Source: Yokenella regensburgei ATCC 49455
GTDB taxonomy: Bacteria > Pseudomonadota > Gammaproteobacteria > Enterobacterales > Enterobacteriaceae
Assembly (NCBI RefSeq): GCF_000735455.1
Contig: NZ_JMPS01000044.1
Coordinates: 1-64,000 of the forward strand
Direction of reading: 5' to 3'
Length of the DNA: 64,000 nucleotides
The translations under genes and the position numbers were made by a program. The notes beneath the pieces were generated by a model. It was given only the letters and a program-made list of their open reading frames with translations. It made no database searches and was not told where the DNA came from. This document shows, piece by piece, positions 9,544 to 23,191 of the stretch (its first letter is position 1; every line of letters begins with the position of its first letter).

Positions 9544-9855
9544 ATGCACGTCATTTCAAAAGAACCTTTTGAGGAAGCTGCAAAGCGATATCCCAACGAT
9601 TCGTTAGCCATACGGGCGCTGTATCGCCTGGTGCGTGAGACTGACTTCTCTTCTCCGACGGAAATGAGAACGTTGATACCGAGCCTGGATAATTTTAAGT
9701 ACCGTAATAGATGGTGGATACTGGATGTGGGGGGTAACAACTTAAGAGTCATTACCTATATTAATTTTGTGAATAAACGCTTCTATGTGAAGCACATTGC
9801 TACCCACGCTGAATACGAGAAGTTGACCCGCTATTACAGGGAGAACAAAGAATGA
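9544..9855 (+). CDS. higB: HigB-type mRNA interferase toxin
   Basis: RelE-fold ribosome-dependent endoribonuclease (103 aa) of the HigB/YgjN type, cleaving translated mRNAs when free of antitoxin. Family motifs include IPSLDNFKY and VGGNNLRVI, with KHIATHAEYEKLT near the C-terminus. The ATG at 9544 matches the known family N-terminus (MHVISKEP compared with MHLITQKA in E. coli). Longer in-frame starts would extend through the operators. The stop overlaps the higA start by 4 nt. Toxin-first order is typical of hig loci. Confidence 0.9.
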   Translation: MHVISKEPFEEAAKRYPNDSLAIRALYRLVRETDFSSPTEMRTLIPSLDNFKYRNRWWILDVGGNNLRVITYINFVNKRFYVKHIATHAEYEKLTRYYRENKE

Positions 9856-10271
9856 TCACCGACACGGCAAAAGCCCTTGAAGCAACCAAACAACTTGTAG
9901 CCGCGGTCCCCTTCCTGGGGAAGAGTGCTTCTGAGAGCGACTACCGTGAAGCGCTTGCGCTGGTGGACTACCTGATCGAGAACGACGACGAAAATCCGTT
10001 GATTGACTTCCTGGTAAGTAAAATTGCTGACTATGAAGATAACAGCGACCGCTTCGCGGAGTTCAATAAATCCATCGCCGAAATGCCGGTCGGCGTTGCG
10101 CTACTGCGCACTCTGATTGACCAGTACAACCTGTCCTACTCAGACCTGAAAGAAGAGATCGGCTCTAAATCGCTGGTAAGCCAGATCCTGGCGGGGCAGC
10201 GTGCTTTGACCATCCCACATATTAAGGCACTATCCGCGCGATTTGGTGTAAAACCTGAATGGTTTCTGTAG
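9852..10271 (+). CDS. higA: HigA antitoxin / autorepressor
   Basis: Antitoxin of 139 aa (E. coli HigA 138) with a C-terminal helix-turn-helix (IDQYNLSYSDLKEEIGSK to LSARFGVKPEWF) that binds DNA and an acidic N-terminal half that neutralises HigB. It overlaps higB by 4 nt (ATGA) for coupled synthesis. It presumably binds the paired palindromes upstream of higB. In E. coli K-12 the pair lies on the other side of fadH. Confidence 0.9.
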   Translation: MITDTAKALEATKQLVAAVPFLGKSASESDYREALALVDYLIENDDENPLIDFLVSKIADYEDNSDRFAEFNKSIAEMPVGVALLRTLIDQYNLSYSDLKEEIGSKSLVSQILAGQRALTIPHIKALSARFGVKPEWFL

Positions 10272-10305
10272 CACTGACTGACCCATCAATCATATTAAAA
10301 TTGGG

Positions 10306-11187
10306 CTACGCCTGCCCCCTCAGCCACTCAACCACCGCCAGCACTCGCTTCTCATCCCGCTTTCGCGGGTTGATAAGCAGCCAGAAACCTTTCCCGCTGT
10401 GCCAGGGGGCGTTGAAAATCTCTGTCAGCGCTCCCTGTTTCAGGGCCTTGTTCACCAGCTGCGGATGGCAGATAAGCACCCCCTGCCCGCGCCGGGCGGC
10501 ATCAATGGCCAACAGCGTCTGGTCAACGTGGATACCGGGGATCGCCACCCGCTGTGCTTCGGTAAGGCTGGTATAACGCATCAGCCACTGGTTCCAGTCC
10601 GGATACATGGTGGTGTGCAAAAGCGTGGCCCGAACGACATCTTCCGGGCTGCGGAGCCCCTGCGCCTGCAGATACTGCGGATTAGCATAAACCCGGCACT
10701 CATCGTCCCACAGCGGCTGGCACAATGGCCCCTGCTGGCTGCGGCCATCGAAGTAGCGGATAGCAATGTCAATATTATCCCGCTCCAGCGTCATCACTGC
10801 GCTGGTCGCGTTGAGATGCAGATCGGTCCCTGGAAAAGCCGCCATCAGCGCCGGCATCCGCGCAGAGAACCACTGGGCGGCTACGCCCGGAGGCATTGAA
10901 AACGTCAGCCGGTGCTGGTTCAGCGCCTGCATGGCTTCACCTGCAGCTGCCAGCTGGGCCAGCGCGGGCACGATGAGGCGATAATACTCAAGCCCGGCTT
11001 CGGTCACCGTCAGGCGACGAACGTCACGGATAAAAAGCTGAGCGTTGAGCTGATTCTCAAGCTTCTTCACCAGCTGGCTGATAGCCCCCGGCGTCACGTG
11101 TAGCGCGCTGGCGGCATTCAGAAAGCTGCCCAGGCGAACGCTCGCCTCAAACGCCTGCAGCGCCTTTAGCGGTGGCAGTGAATTCAT
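10306..11187 (-). CDS. LysR-family transcriptional regulator (GcvA-like)
   Basis: LysR-type regulator of 293 aa with an N-terminal winged helix-turn-helix (FEASVRLGSFLNAASALHVTPGAISQLVKKLE, given by ends: residues about 13-44) and a C-terminal periplasmic-binding-like effector domain. Sequence style resembles GcvA/AmpR-type members. It is divergent from an EamA exporter gene with 87 bp between the start codons, the usual arrangement for a regulator controlling its neighbour. The effector is unknown. It ends convergently with higA 34 bp away. Confidence 0.85.
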   Translation of the reverse strand: MNSLPPLKALQAFEASVRLGSFLNAASALHVTPGAISQLVKKLENQLNAQLFIRDVRRLTVTEAGLEYYRLIVPALAQLAAAGEAMQALNQHRLTFSMPPGVAAQWFSARMPALMAAFPGTDLHLNATSAVMTLERDNIDIAIRYFDGRSQQGPLCQPLWDDECRVYANPQYLQAQGLRSPEDVVRATLLHTTMYPDWNQWLMRYTSLTEAQRVAIPGIHVDQTLLAIDAARRGQGVLICHPQLVNKALKQGALTEIFNAPWHSGKGFWLLINPRKRDEKRVLAVVEWLRGQA

Positions 11188-11274
11188 AAGATAGTTTTTC
11201 TATTTTATTGGTGATATTTAATCGTTTGTAGCACGCCCTGATAGCGCCAACAATAGCGACTTTCAGGGGGAACT

Positions 11275-12153
11275 ATGAATCAGAAAACATTTATCGCGTT
11301 TGCGTTTCTCGGCATCATCTGGGGCACCAATTTCCTGTTTATGCATCAGGCAAGCCGCTGGATCTCGCCGCTACAGATTGTCTTTCTGCGCGTACTGTTT
11401 GGCTTTTTGCCCATCCTGGCACTGGCCTGCTGGCACCGCGTTTTTCGCCGCCAACATCTGCGTCACGCCCACCATTTCGTGGTAATGGCACTGCTGGCGA
11501 CGGTTATCTATTACTGGGCATTTGCTTCCGGTACGTCGCTGCTGCTGTCGGGGATTTCCGGCGTGCTGAGCGGGGCGATACCGCTGTTTTCTTTCATTAT
11601 GGCAGCGCTGTTTCTGCGTCAGGAACCGATGCAGAAGCTGCAGGGGGCGGGTATTGTGCTGGGATTTGCCGGGGTGCTGATGATTGCCCGTCCGTGGGCA
11701 GTATCGGCAGATAGCATCAGTCTTGCAGGTGTGGGTTATATGGTTCTGGGCTCACTCAGCGTCGGAGCGTCTTTTGTCTACGCCCGTCGTTTTCTGGCCC
11801 CGCTACAGCTCCCGGCGCTGGCGCTCACCAGCTACCAGATTGGCGCCGCGCTGCTCATTCTGGCGCTGGTTACCCCGTTTAGCGGGCTGAGCGCCATTCT
11901 GCATAGCCCTTCAGCAAGCCTTGGGCTGGTCCTCGGCCTGGGCCTGCTCGGTACCGGCGTCGCGTACCTGATTTACTATTTCCTGATCCAGCGACTGGGG
12001 GCGGTGACGGCCTCGTCGGTTACCTATATTCCACCGGTGGTGGCGCTGGTGATCGGCGTGGTATTTGCCGGGGAAGCGGTAACCGCGGCAGAACTGCTGT
12101 CGCTGGTGCTGATCTCCGCCGGGGTATTTCTGCTACAGCGGCGGGATCTTTGA
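11275..12153 (+). CDS. EamA/DMT-superfamily inner-membrane exporter
   Basis: Drug/metabolite transporter of 292 aa with ten predicted membrane segments in two EamA repeats. The first repeat begins FLGIIWGTNFLFMHQASRWISP and the second begins GYMVLGSLSVGASFVYARR. Family members export amino acids, nucleosides or small metabolites; substrate cannot be read from sequence. GGGGGAACT precedes the ATG. Its regulator is probably the divergent LysR gene. Confidence 0.85.
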   Translation: MNQKTFIAFAFLGIIWGTNFLFMHQASRWISPLQIVFLRVLFGFLPILALACWHRVFRRQHLRHAHHFVVMALLATVIYYWAFASGTSLLLSGISGVLSGAIPLFSFIMAALFLRQEPMQKLQGAGIVLGFAGVLMIARPWAVSADSISLAGVGYMVLGSLSVGASFVYARRFLAPLQLPALALTSYQIGAALLILALVTPFSGLSAILHSPSASLGLVLGLGLLGTGVAYLIYYFLIQRLGAVTASSVTYIPPVVALVIGVVFAGEAVTAAELLSLVLISAGVFLLQRRDL

Positions 12154-12212
12154 ATCTCATCACATTCACAGCGCTCTGCCTTTTCCTTTTGCGTACGACT
12201 GGCTAGATTAGA

Positions 12213-12229
12213 AACTCATCCGACCACAT
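12213..12229. promoter_or_regulatory. Possible FadR-type operator upstream of fadH
   Basis: AACTCATCCGACCACAT resembles the FadR consensus (AnCTGGTCnGACnnGTT) in the core TCnGACC, with two mismatches in the left arm. It lies 30 bp upstream of fadH, a fatty-acid degradation gene, which makes FadR control plausible but unproven. Confidence 0.35.
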
Positions 12230-12237
12230 AACAATAA

Positions 12238-15413
<3,176 letters not shown>

Positions 15414-15496
15414 CGGCCCTCCTGAGTGGTAAAATTTGGCGTATCCCTGAAAAGGGTGCGTGAGTATACCCGTTTTCGCATTAATTTGGGCTTTTG

Positions 15497-16000
15497 ATGA
15501 ACCAACTAACTTATCTCCAGGGCTACCCGGAGCATTTACTTTCTCAGGTTCGCACCCTGATAGCCGAGGATAAACTGGGTGCGGTACTGGCAAAACGCTA
15601 TCCGGATACGCATGATTTCACGACCGATAAAGCCCTCTGGCAGTATACGCAGGATCTAAAAAACCGGTATCTGAAGAGCGCACCGCCGGTCAATAAAGTG
15701 ATGTATGACAATAAGATCCACGTGCTGAACAACGCGCTCGGTCTGCATACAGCCATTTCACGCGTGCAGGGCGGGAAGCTAAAAGCAAAGGCAGAAATTC
15801 GCGTGGCGACGGTTTTTCGCGACGCGCCGGATGCGTTTTTGCGCATGATCGTGGTGCATGAGCTGGCGCATCTGAAAGAGAAAGATCACAACAAAGCCTT
15901 TTACCAGCTGTGCTGTTATATGGAGCCGCAGTATCACCAGCTGGAGTTTGATACCCGGCTGTGGTTAACGCATCTTTCGTTAAAGCGTAATGCGTCGTAG
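15497..16000 (+). CDS. ygjP: YgjP, M48-like metal-dependent hydrolase (DUF45/WLM)
   Basis: Protein of 167 aa, same length as E. coli YgjP. It carries zinc-peptidase motif HELAH (His121, Glu122, His125) followed by [10 protein letters not shown], typical of WLM/SprT-like metalloproteases. The biological substrate is not established to my knowledge. ATG 15497 is chosen over the adjacent TTG. Its 5' end is divergent from rlmG with 83 bp between. ygjQ, next in E. coli, is absent. Confidence 0.9.
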   Translation: MNQLTYLQGYPEHLLSQVRTLIAEDKLGAVLAKRYPDTHDFTTDKALWQYTQDLKNRYLKSAPPVNKVMYDNKIHVLNNALGLHTAISRVQGGKLKAKAEIRVATVFRDAPDAFLRMIVVHELAHLKEKDHNKAFYQLCCYMEPQYHQLEFDTRLWLTHLSLKRNAS

Positions 16001-16071
16001 CGCACTCGATTTGTCATCATGGCATGCTACAGTGACGACAGATCCTTAAGCTACGGAGTACGTTACGCCTT

Positions 16072-17070
16072 ATGATACGTTTCGCTGTCATAGGGACGAA
16101 CTGGATTACGCGCCAGTTCGTCGATGCCGCTCATGAAACCGGCAAATATAAGCTCACCGCCGTCTATTCCCGCAGCCTTGAACAGGCGCAGGTTTTCGCC
16201 AACGATTATCTCGTCGAACATCTCTTCACCTCACTCGACGAGATGGCACAAAGCGATGCCATTGACGCGGTTTATATTGCCAGCCCGAACTCGCTGCATT
16301 TCCCGCAAACCTGCCTGTTCCTTCGCCACCAAAAACACGTTATTTGTGAAAAGCCGTTGGCCTCTAACCTGCGTGAAGCCGAAGCCGCCATCGCGCTTGC
16401 CAAAGAGAACCAGGTGGTGCTGTTCGAAGCGTTCAAAACCGCGAGCCTGCCGAATTTCCTGACGCTGCAGCAGTCGCTAAGTAAAGTGGGGCCGCTTCGT
16501 AAAGCCTTTATCAACTACTGCCAGTACTCCTCCCGTTATCAGCGCTACCTCGACGGTGAGAACCCGAACACCTTCAATCCGGCGTTTTCTAACGGCTCGA
16601 TTATGGATATCGGTTTCTACTGTCTGGCCTCGGCGGTGGCGCTGTGGGGCGAGCCGAAAGCTATTCAGGCCAGCGCCTGTCTGCTGGAGAGCGGCGTAGA
16701 TGCGCACGGCACGGTGGTGCTGAACTACGGTGATTTTGACGTCACCCTGCATCACTCTAAGGTCAGCGATTCGCTGCAGGCAAGCGAGATTCAGGGTGAA
16801 GCCGGTTCACTGGTTATCGAGAAAATTTCCGAGTGCCAGAAAGTGTGCTTTATTCCGCGCGGCGGTAAGTCGCAGGATCTCAGCCAGCCTCAGCATATCA
16901 ATACCATGCTGTATGAAGCGGAGACCTTCGCAAGCCTTGTGGAAAACGGAGAAATTGACCATCCGGGTCTCGAGGTCAGCCGTATTACCGCGAAGGTGCA
17001 AACTGAAATCCGTCGTCAAACGGGCGTGCGTTTCCCGGCGGATAACGCCAGCGCCGCCGCGACTGCGTAA
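16072..17070 (+). CDS. ygjR: YgjR, Gfo/Idh/MocA-family oxidoreductase
   Basis: NAD(P)-dependent oxidoreductase of 332 aa. The N-terminal Rossmann fold begins FAVIGTNWITRQFV. The dinucleotide/catalytic motif is CEKPLASN with Lys near residue 95, and a C-terminal alpha/beta substrate domain follows. The substrate is unknown; relatives oxidise sugars or sugar-like polyols. It is monocistronic, followed by the alx leader. Confidence 0.88.
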   Translation: MIRFAVIGTNWITRQFVDAAHETGKYKLTAVYSRSLEQAQVFANDYLVEHLFTSLDEMAQSDAIDAVYIASPNSLHFPQTCLFLRHQKHVICEKPLASNLREAEAAIALAKENQVVLFEAFKTASLPNFLTLQQSLSKVGPLRKAFINYCQYSSRYQRYLDGENPNTFNPAFSNGSIMDIGFYCLASAVALWGEPKAIQASACLLESGVDAHGTVVLNYGDFDVTLHHSKVSDSLQASEIQGEAGSLVIEKISECQKVCFIPRGGKSQDLSQPQHINTMLYEAETFASLVENGEIDHPGLEVSRITAKVQTEIRRQTGVRFPADNASAAATA

Positions 17071-17124
17071 AGGATTGTAAAATCCCCCAGGCGGGACATT
17101 GACGAAAGTCGTGTCCCGTCATAT

Positions 17125-17329
17125 TTTGTCTCCCGCAAAGGGGAGTAACTTCCTGGTCGGTTGATCGTCATTACGATGTGTGCAAAACCACATCCGGTCG
17201 CCGGGCAACAAGAAAGCCATATGATGAAATTGGGCTTTCTTGTTGTAAGTGAGACCTTGCCGAAAGGCGAGGTCCGTGCAAAAAAAGCTGCAGCGGCTAT
17301 CGTCTTTCGACGTTAGCCGTTTTTTTTTG
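17125..17329 (+). ncRNA. alx leader: PRE / yybP-ykoY manganese riboswitch
   Basis: The leader opens with the conserved aptamer-like stretch AAAGGGGAGTAACTTCCTG (17138-17156). Next comes a perfect 13-bp hairpin (17206-17218 with 17233-17245), then a GAAA-capped 9-bp hairpin (GACCTTGCC/GGCGAGGTC) at about 17253-17274. It ends in a strong intrinsic terminator: CGGCTA...TAGCCG stem (17294-17319) and nine Ts (17320-17328). In E. coli this pH-responsive element senses Mn2+ and high pH and controls alx translation and readthrough. Aptamer boundaries are approximate. Confidence 0.85.
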
Positions 17330-17343
17330 CGTAAGGAAAATCT

Positions 17344-18312
17344 ATGAATAGTGTCGGCACACCGTTGCTGTGGGGCGGATTCGCGGTCGTTGTGGTTATT
17401 ATGCTGGCTATCGACCTGCTGCTGCAGGGGCGACGCGGGGCGCAAACCATGTCGATGAAGCAGGCGGCAGGTTGGTCCATCCTGTGGGTGACGCTCTCGT
17501 TGCTGTTTAACCTCGCTTTCTGGTGGTATCTGGCAACGACGCAGGGGCGCGAAGTCGCCGACCCGCAGGCGCTGGCATTCCTCACCGGCTACCTCATCGA
17601 GAAATCGCTGGCGGTGGATAACGTCTTCGTCTGGCTGATGCTGTTCAGCTACTTCTCTGTGCCGCCTGCGCTGCAGCGTCGGGTGCTGGTCTACGGGGTA
17701 CTTGGCGCTATCGTGCTGCGTACGGTGATGATCTTCACCGGAAGCTGGCTGATTTCGCAATTTGAATGGCTGCTGTACGTCTTCGGCGCGTTCCTGTTGT
17801 TCACCGGCGTGAAGATGGCGCTGGCGAAAGAAGACAACGAAGGTATCGGCGACAAACCGCTGGTGCGCTGGCTGCGCGGACATCTGCGCATGACCGACAA
17901 GCTCGATAGCGAGCACTTTTTCGTGCGCCACAACGGCCTGCTGTACGCCACTCCGCTGCTGCTGGTGTTGATTCTGGTTGAGCTTAGCGACGTTATCTTT
18001 GCGGTCGACAGTATTCCGGCAATCTTTGCGGTGACGACAGATCCGTTTATCGTTCTGACCTCGAACCTGTTTGCGATCCTCGGTCTGCGTGCGATGTACT
18101 TCCTGCTGGCGGGCGTGGCGGAGCGCTTCTCGATGCTGAAGTACGGCCTGTCGGTGATCCTGGTGTTTATCGGTATCAAGATGCTGATCGTCGATTTCTA
18201 CCACATCCCTATCGCCATTTCGCTGGGCGTGGTGTTTGGTATCCTGGCGGCGACCCTTATTCTCAACGCCTGGGTTAACCACCAGAACGACAAGAAAAAG
18301 TTAGCCAAATAA
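17344..18312 (+). CDS. alx: Alx, TerC-family inner-membrane manganese exporter-like protein
   Basis: Multispanning TerC-family protein (322 aa, about nine membrane segments), induced at high pH and by manganese and implicated in Mn2+ export. Key acidic membrane motifs are [19 protein letters not shown] (Glu and Asp near residues 82-89) and [25 protein letters not shown] lies upstream of the ATG. Expression is controlled by the riboswitch immediately upstream. Confidence 0.94.
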   Translation: MNSVGTPLLWGGFAVVVVIMLAIDLLLQGRRGAQTMSMKQAAGWSILWVTLSLLFNLAFWWYLATTQGREVADPQALAFLTGYLIEKSLAVDNVFVWLMLFSYFSVPPALQRRVLVYGVLGAIVLRTVMIFTGSWLISQFEWLLYVFGAFLLFTGVKMALAKEDNEGIGDKPLVRWLRGHLRMTDKLDSEHFFVRHNGLLYATPLLLVLILVELSDVIFAVDSIPAIFAVTTDPFIVLTSNLFAILGLRAMYFLLAGVAERFSMLKYGLSVILVFIGIKMLIVDFYHIPIAISLGVVFGILAATLILNAWVNHQNDKKKLAK

Positions 18313-18320
18313 GCCACTCA

Positions 18321-18357
18321 AACCAACCGCACAAATGTTAATGTTCGGTTGGTTTTT
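18321..18357 (+). terminator. Terminator after alx
   Basis: Perfect 9-bp stem AACCAACCG (18321-18329) / CGGTTGGTT (18346-18354) followed by TTT, just downstream of the alx stop. Confidence 0.8.
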
Positions 18358-18514
18358 GGTTAAAAAATTAGACGCAGGCGAGGAATTCAGCATTTCTCGC
18401 TTTGCTCCCTCCCCAAATTCCTTATACTCAGCCAGGCAAACACTCGTTGCATCCTGCTAAGCGTGGCCAAAGAGCCATCGGGATGAAACCACATCACACT
18501 CAAAGGAAGAGCCT

Positions 18515-19759
18515 ATGACCGTTCAACGTCATTCGGGGCTGCTGCATCGTTTTGCGCAAGGCAGCCTGGTTAAACAAATTCTTATCGGCCTGATTCTGGG
18601 CATTTTACTCGCGTGGATCTCTAAACCTGCCGCAGAAGCCGTTGGTCTGTTGGGGACGCTGTTCGTCGGTGCCCTGAAAGCCGTCGCACCTGTGCTGGTA
18701 TTAATGCTGGTGATGGCTTCTATCGCCAACCACCAGCAGGGGCAGAAAACCAGTATCCGCCCGATACTGTTCCTGTATCTGCTGGGTACCTTCTCCGCGG
18801 CGCTGACCGCCGTGCTGTTCAGCTTCCTGTTCCCTTCGACACTGCACCTCACCACCGGCGCGGGCGACATCACGCCGCCATCGGGCATTGTTGAAGTGCT
18901 GCGCGGGCTGCTGCTGAGCATGGTCACGAATCCGGTAGATGCGCTGCTGAACGCCAACTACATCGGCATTCTGGTGTGGGCAGTCGGTCTTGGCTTCGCC
19001 CTGCGTCACGGCAGCGAGAGTACAAAAAACCTGATTAACGACGTCTCTTCCGCAGTGACCTTTATGGTTCGCGTGGTGATTCGCTTTGCGCCGATCGGTA
19101 TTTTTGGTCTGGTTTCTTCAACGCTTGCCACCACCGGTTTTGAAACCCTGTTTAGTTACGCGCAGCTGCTGGTCGTGCTGGTTGGTTGTATGCTGCTGGT
19201 CGCGCTGGTCATTAACCCGCTGCTGGTGTTCTGGCGCATTCGCCGTAACCCATATCCGCTGGTGCTGACCTGCCTGCGTGAAAGCGGTGTGTATGCTTTC
19301 TTCACCCGTAGCTCTGCCGCTAACATTCCGGTGAACATGGCGCTGGCCGAGAAGCTGAACCTGGATCGCGATACCTATTCGGTCTCTATTCCGCTGGGGG
19401 CGACTATCAATATGGCCGGGGCGGCAATCACCATCACCGTTCTGACCCTTGCTGCCGTACATACGCTGAATATCCCGATGGACTTGCCTACCGCGTTGCT
19501 GCTGAGCGTGGTGGCCTCGCTGTGCGCCTGCGGGGCATCCGGCGTGGCAGGCGGTTCTCTGCTGCTGATCCCGCTTGCCTGTAACATGTTCGGTATTCCA
19601 AACGATATCGCCATGCAGGTAGTGGCGGTTGGCTTTATCATCGGCGTGCTGCAGGATTCGTGCGAAACTGCGCTGAACTCCTCAACCGACGTGCTATTCA
19701 CCGCTGCCGCCTGTATGGCAGAGGATGACCGTCTGGCGAAGGATGCCCTGAGAGGGTGA
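18515..19759 (+). CDS. sstT: Serine/threonine:Na+ symporter SstT
   Basis: DAACS-family (glutamate-transporter fold) inner-membrane symporter of 414 aa that takes up L-serine and L-threonine with sodium. Conserved elements are the serine-rich hairpin [12 protein letters not shown] near residue 265, the [12 protein letters not shown] motif and the final helix region [18 protein letters not shown]. ygjV, which follows in E. coli, is missing; the next gene is uxaA. Confidence 0.96.
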   Translation: MTVQRHSGLLHRFAQGSLVKQILIGLILGILLAWISKPAAEAVGLLGTLFVGALKAVAPVLVLMLVMASIANHQQGQKTSIRPILFLYLLGTFSAALTAVLFSFLFPSTLHLTTGAGDITPPSGIVEVLRGLLLSMVTNPVDALLNANYIGILVWAVGLGFALRHGSESTKNLINDVSSAVTFMVRVVIRFAPIGIFGLVSSTLATTGFETLFSYAQLLVVLVGCMLLVALVINPLLVFWRIRRNPYPLVLTCLRESGVYAFFTRSSAANIPVNMALAEKLNLDRDTYSVSIPLGATINMAGAAITITVLTLAAVHTLNIPMDLPTALLLSVVASLCACGASGVAGGSLLLIPLACNMFGIPNDIAMQVVAVGFIIGVLQDSCETALNSSTDVLFTAAACMAEDDRLAKDALRG

Positions 19760-19767
19760 TCCGGATA

Positions 19768-19802
19768 CAAAAACGGCACCCGAGGGTGCCGTTTTGCTTT
19801 TC
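19768..19802. terminator. Bidirectional terminator between sstT and uxaA
   Basis: AAAACGGCACCC and GGGTGCCGTTTT form a perfect inverted repeat with A- and T-runs on the two flanks, between the convergent sstT and uxaA genes, so it can terminate both. Confidence 0.88.
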
Positions 19803-19804
19803 CT

Positions 19805-21292
19805 TTACAGTGTGACGCCGCTTTTGAACAGCGCCAGCTCGCGGAAGTCGTTACGCTCGTTGCAGGTCTGTTTGCCGCTCGCCACATCCACCATCAGGTC
19901 AATAAAATCAGTCAGTAACTGATCCATCGCTTTACCGTGAATCAGCTGTCCGGCGTCGAAATCTATCCAGTGTTTCTTCTTTGCCGCAAGCTCGCTGTTG
20001 GTCGCGATTTTCACCGTCGGCACAAAGCCGCCGTACGGCGTGCCGCGGCCGGTACTGAACAGCACCATATGACAGCCAGCCCCCGCCAGCGCACTGGTCG
20101 CCACCGCGTCGTTCCCCGGTGCGCTCAGGAGGTTCAGGCCCGGTTTGTGCAACCGTTCGCCATAGCGCAGTACGTCCACCACCTGGCTTGAGCCCGCTTT
20201 CTGCGTGCAGCCCAGCGACTTCTCTTCAAGCGTGGTGATCCCACCCGCTTTGTTGCCCGGCGACGGGTTTTCATAAATCGGCTGATTGTGAGCGATAAAG
20301 TACTGTTTGAAATCGTTCACCATGGTCACGGTTTTCTCAAACGTCGATTCATCGCGACAGTGGCTCATCAGGATCTGCTCTGCGCCGAACATCTCCGGCA
20401 CTTCGGTCAGTACCGTCGTGCCACCGTTGGCTATCACGTAATCGGAGAAGCGACCCAGCATCGGGTTGGCGGTGATGCCGGACAGGCCATCAGAGCCGCC
20501 GCATTCGAGGCCGAATTTCAGCTCGCTGAGCTTACCCGGCTCGCGCTTATCGTGGCGCATCACGTCATACAGCTGGTGCAGATGCGCCACACCATCTTCC
20601 ACTTCATCATCCTGCTTCTGGCAGATCATGAAGTGCACGCGCTCAGGATTGAAATCTCCCAGCGTTTCGCGGAAGGCGTCAACCTGGTTGTTTTCGCAGC
20701 CAAGGCCAATCACCAGCACCGCTCCGGCGTTAGGATGACGAACCATGTTCTGCAACATGGTGCGGGTGTTCACGTGGTCATCACCCAGCTGCGAACAGCC
20801 GTAGGTGTGGCTGAAAAGAAAGACGCCGTCGGTGCCTTCGGCATCATGGGTCTCTTTCAGAAAACGATTCTGGATCTGGCGGGCAATGCCGTTGACGCAG
20901 CCGACCGTCGGCAGGATCCACAGCTCGTTACGTACGCCAACGTCTCCGTTGGCGCGACGGTAGAGTTGTACCTCCCGATCGGCAGGCTGCACGGTGCTGT
21001 CCGCCACAACCGGCTGGTAGCTATACTCATCAAGATCGCTCAGGTTGGTACGCGCGTTATGGGAGTGAATGTGCTCCCCTGGCAGAATATCCGCCAGCGC
21101 GTGGCCAATGGGCAGGCCGTACTTGACGATATTCTCCCCTTTCGCTATCTCCCGCAGGGCAAACTTATGCCCGCGAACGACATCCTGGCGCAAGGTAACC
21201 ACCTGCCCATCCACCGAAACTTCCGTGCCCGCGGCAATATCCGCCAGCGCGACCACCACGTTATCCAGTGAATGGATCTTAATGTATTGCAT
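19805..21292 (-). CDS. uxaA: Altronate dehydratase UxaA
   Basis: Enzyme of 495 aa converting D-altronate to 2-keto-3-deoxygluconate in galacturonate degradation. It has an N-terminal SAF domain (about 1-100) and a C-terminal UxaA dehydratase domain with ECGGSDGLSGITANP and GAGCHMVLFSTGRGTPYG. The start MQYIKIHSLDN at 21292 matches E. coli; an upstream TTG adds only three residues. It lies 18 bp after uxaC in an operon. uxaB is not in the window. Confidence 0.96.
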   Translation of the reverse strand: MQYIKIHSLDNVVVALADIAAGTEVSVDGQVVTLRQDVVRGHKFALREIAKGENIVKYGLPIGHALADILPGEHIHSHNARTNLSDLDEYSYQPVVADSTVQPADREVQLYRRANGDVGVRNELWILPTVGCVNGIARQIQNRFLKETHDAEGTDGVFLFSHTYGCSQLGDDHVNTRTMLQNMVRHPNAGAVLVIGLGCENNQVDAFRETLGDFNPERVHFMICQKQDDEVEDGVAHLHQLYDVMRHDKREPGKLSELKFGLECGGSDGLSGITANPMLGRFSDYVIANGGTTVLTEVPEMFGAEQILMSHCRDESTFEKTVTMVNDFKQYFIAHNQPIYENPSPGNKAGGITTLEEKSLGCTQKAGSSQVVDVLRYGERLHKPGLNLLSAPGNDAVATSALAGAGCHMVLFSTGRGTPYGGFVPTVKIATNSELAAKKKHWIDFDAGQLIHGKAMDQLLTDFIDLMVDVASGKQTCNERNDFRELALFKSGVTL

Positions 21293-21310
21293 ATCAACCA
21301 ACCTCAGGAC

Positions 21311-23191
<1,881 letters not shown>

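Noticed and set aside
17119-18282. Long minus-strand frame opposite alx and its riboswitch
   Set aside because: High-GC codon shadow rich in His, Gln and Arg; alx and its leader explain the region.
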